A stretch of 64,000 nucleotides of DNA from Anodontia alba (lineage: Eukaryota; Mollusca; Bivalvia; Lucinida; Lucinidae): positions 123,378,035-123,442,034 of the forward strand of contig OZ024821.1 in assembly GCA_964016985.1 (NCBI GenBank), written 5' to 3'. Below are positions 63,955 to 64,000 of this stretch, piece after piece. Position 1 is the stretch's first letter. Each line of letters starts with the position of its first letter. The position numbers and the translations under genes were made by a program. The notes beneath the pieces were generated by a model, which was given only the letters and a program-made list of their open reading frames with translations, was not told where the DNA came from and ran no database searches.

Positions 63955-64000
63955 GCTATTTTATACAAGGGAGATAACTTTTGTAGCTTTCTATTTCCTT
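63955..64000 (-). mobile_element. Fold-back element, family B, cut by window end
   Basis: TTTTATACAAGGGAGATAAC and TTTTGTAGCTTTCTATTTCC correspond to the outer part of family B as seen at 18765. Confidence 0.6.

Overview
The window is animal genomic DNA, most likely from a bivalve mollusc. It is AT-rich, dense in fold-back MITEs, and holds tandem arrays carrying the 'CCAAGATGGCCGCC' and 'CGTCCGTC' strings familiar from bivalve genomes, together with tRNA-derived SINEs and a DIRS retrotransposon. Only two host protein genes can be supported, both on the + strand, and together they account for under 2 % of the bases.

Region 1 (1-3200): the 3' end of mak16, a ribosome-biogenesis factor. The last bases of a penultimate exon, a 2.95 kb intron and the complete last exon with its poly(A) signal are visible.

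Region 2 (3200-18000): a stack of mobile DNA. A nearly complete but broken DIRS-type tyrosine-recombinase retrotransposon (3486-8783, minus strand) has inverted terminal repeats and the diagnostic internal complementary region. It is followed by at least three nested copies of a Helitron-like element ending in a GC-rich hairpin plus CTCTTGTT. The innermost copy carries about 17 tandem units of 166 bp.

Region 3 (18000-39600): intergenic. It holds several tandem arrays (about 185, 77 and 360 bp units), three tRNA-derived SINEs, and many small inverted-repeat elements. One TTAA-flanked MITE can be compared with its own empty site inside the window.

Region 4 (39608-62569): hhex, the haematopoietically expressed homeobox gene, in four exons with consistent splice phases, giving a 393-residue protein. 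The homeodomain is close to the vertebrate one, but the N-terminal part carries a 92-residue Arg/Glu-rich block. Intron 1 is 18.9 kb and is largely built of MITEs, including most of 17 loci of one approximately 278 bp palindromic family. The last exon has been duplicated into its own 3' flank. No bacterial-type operon logic applies; the two genes are independent transcription units in the same orientation about 36 kb apart.
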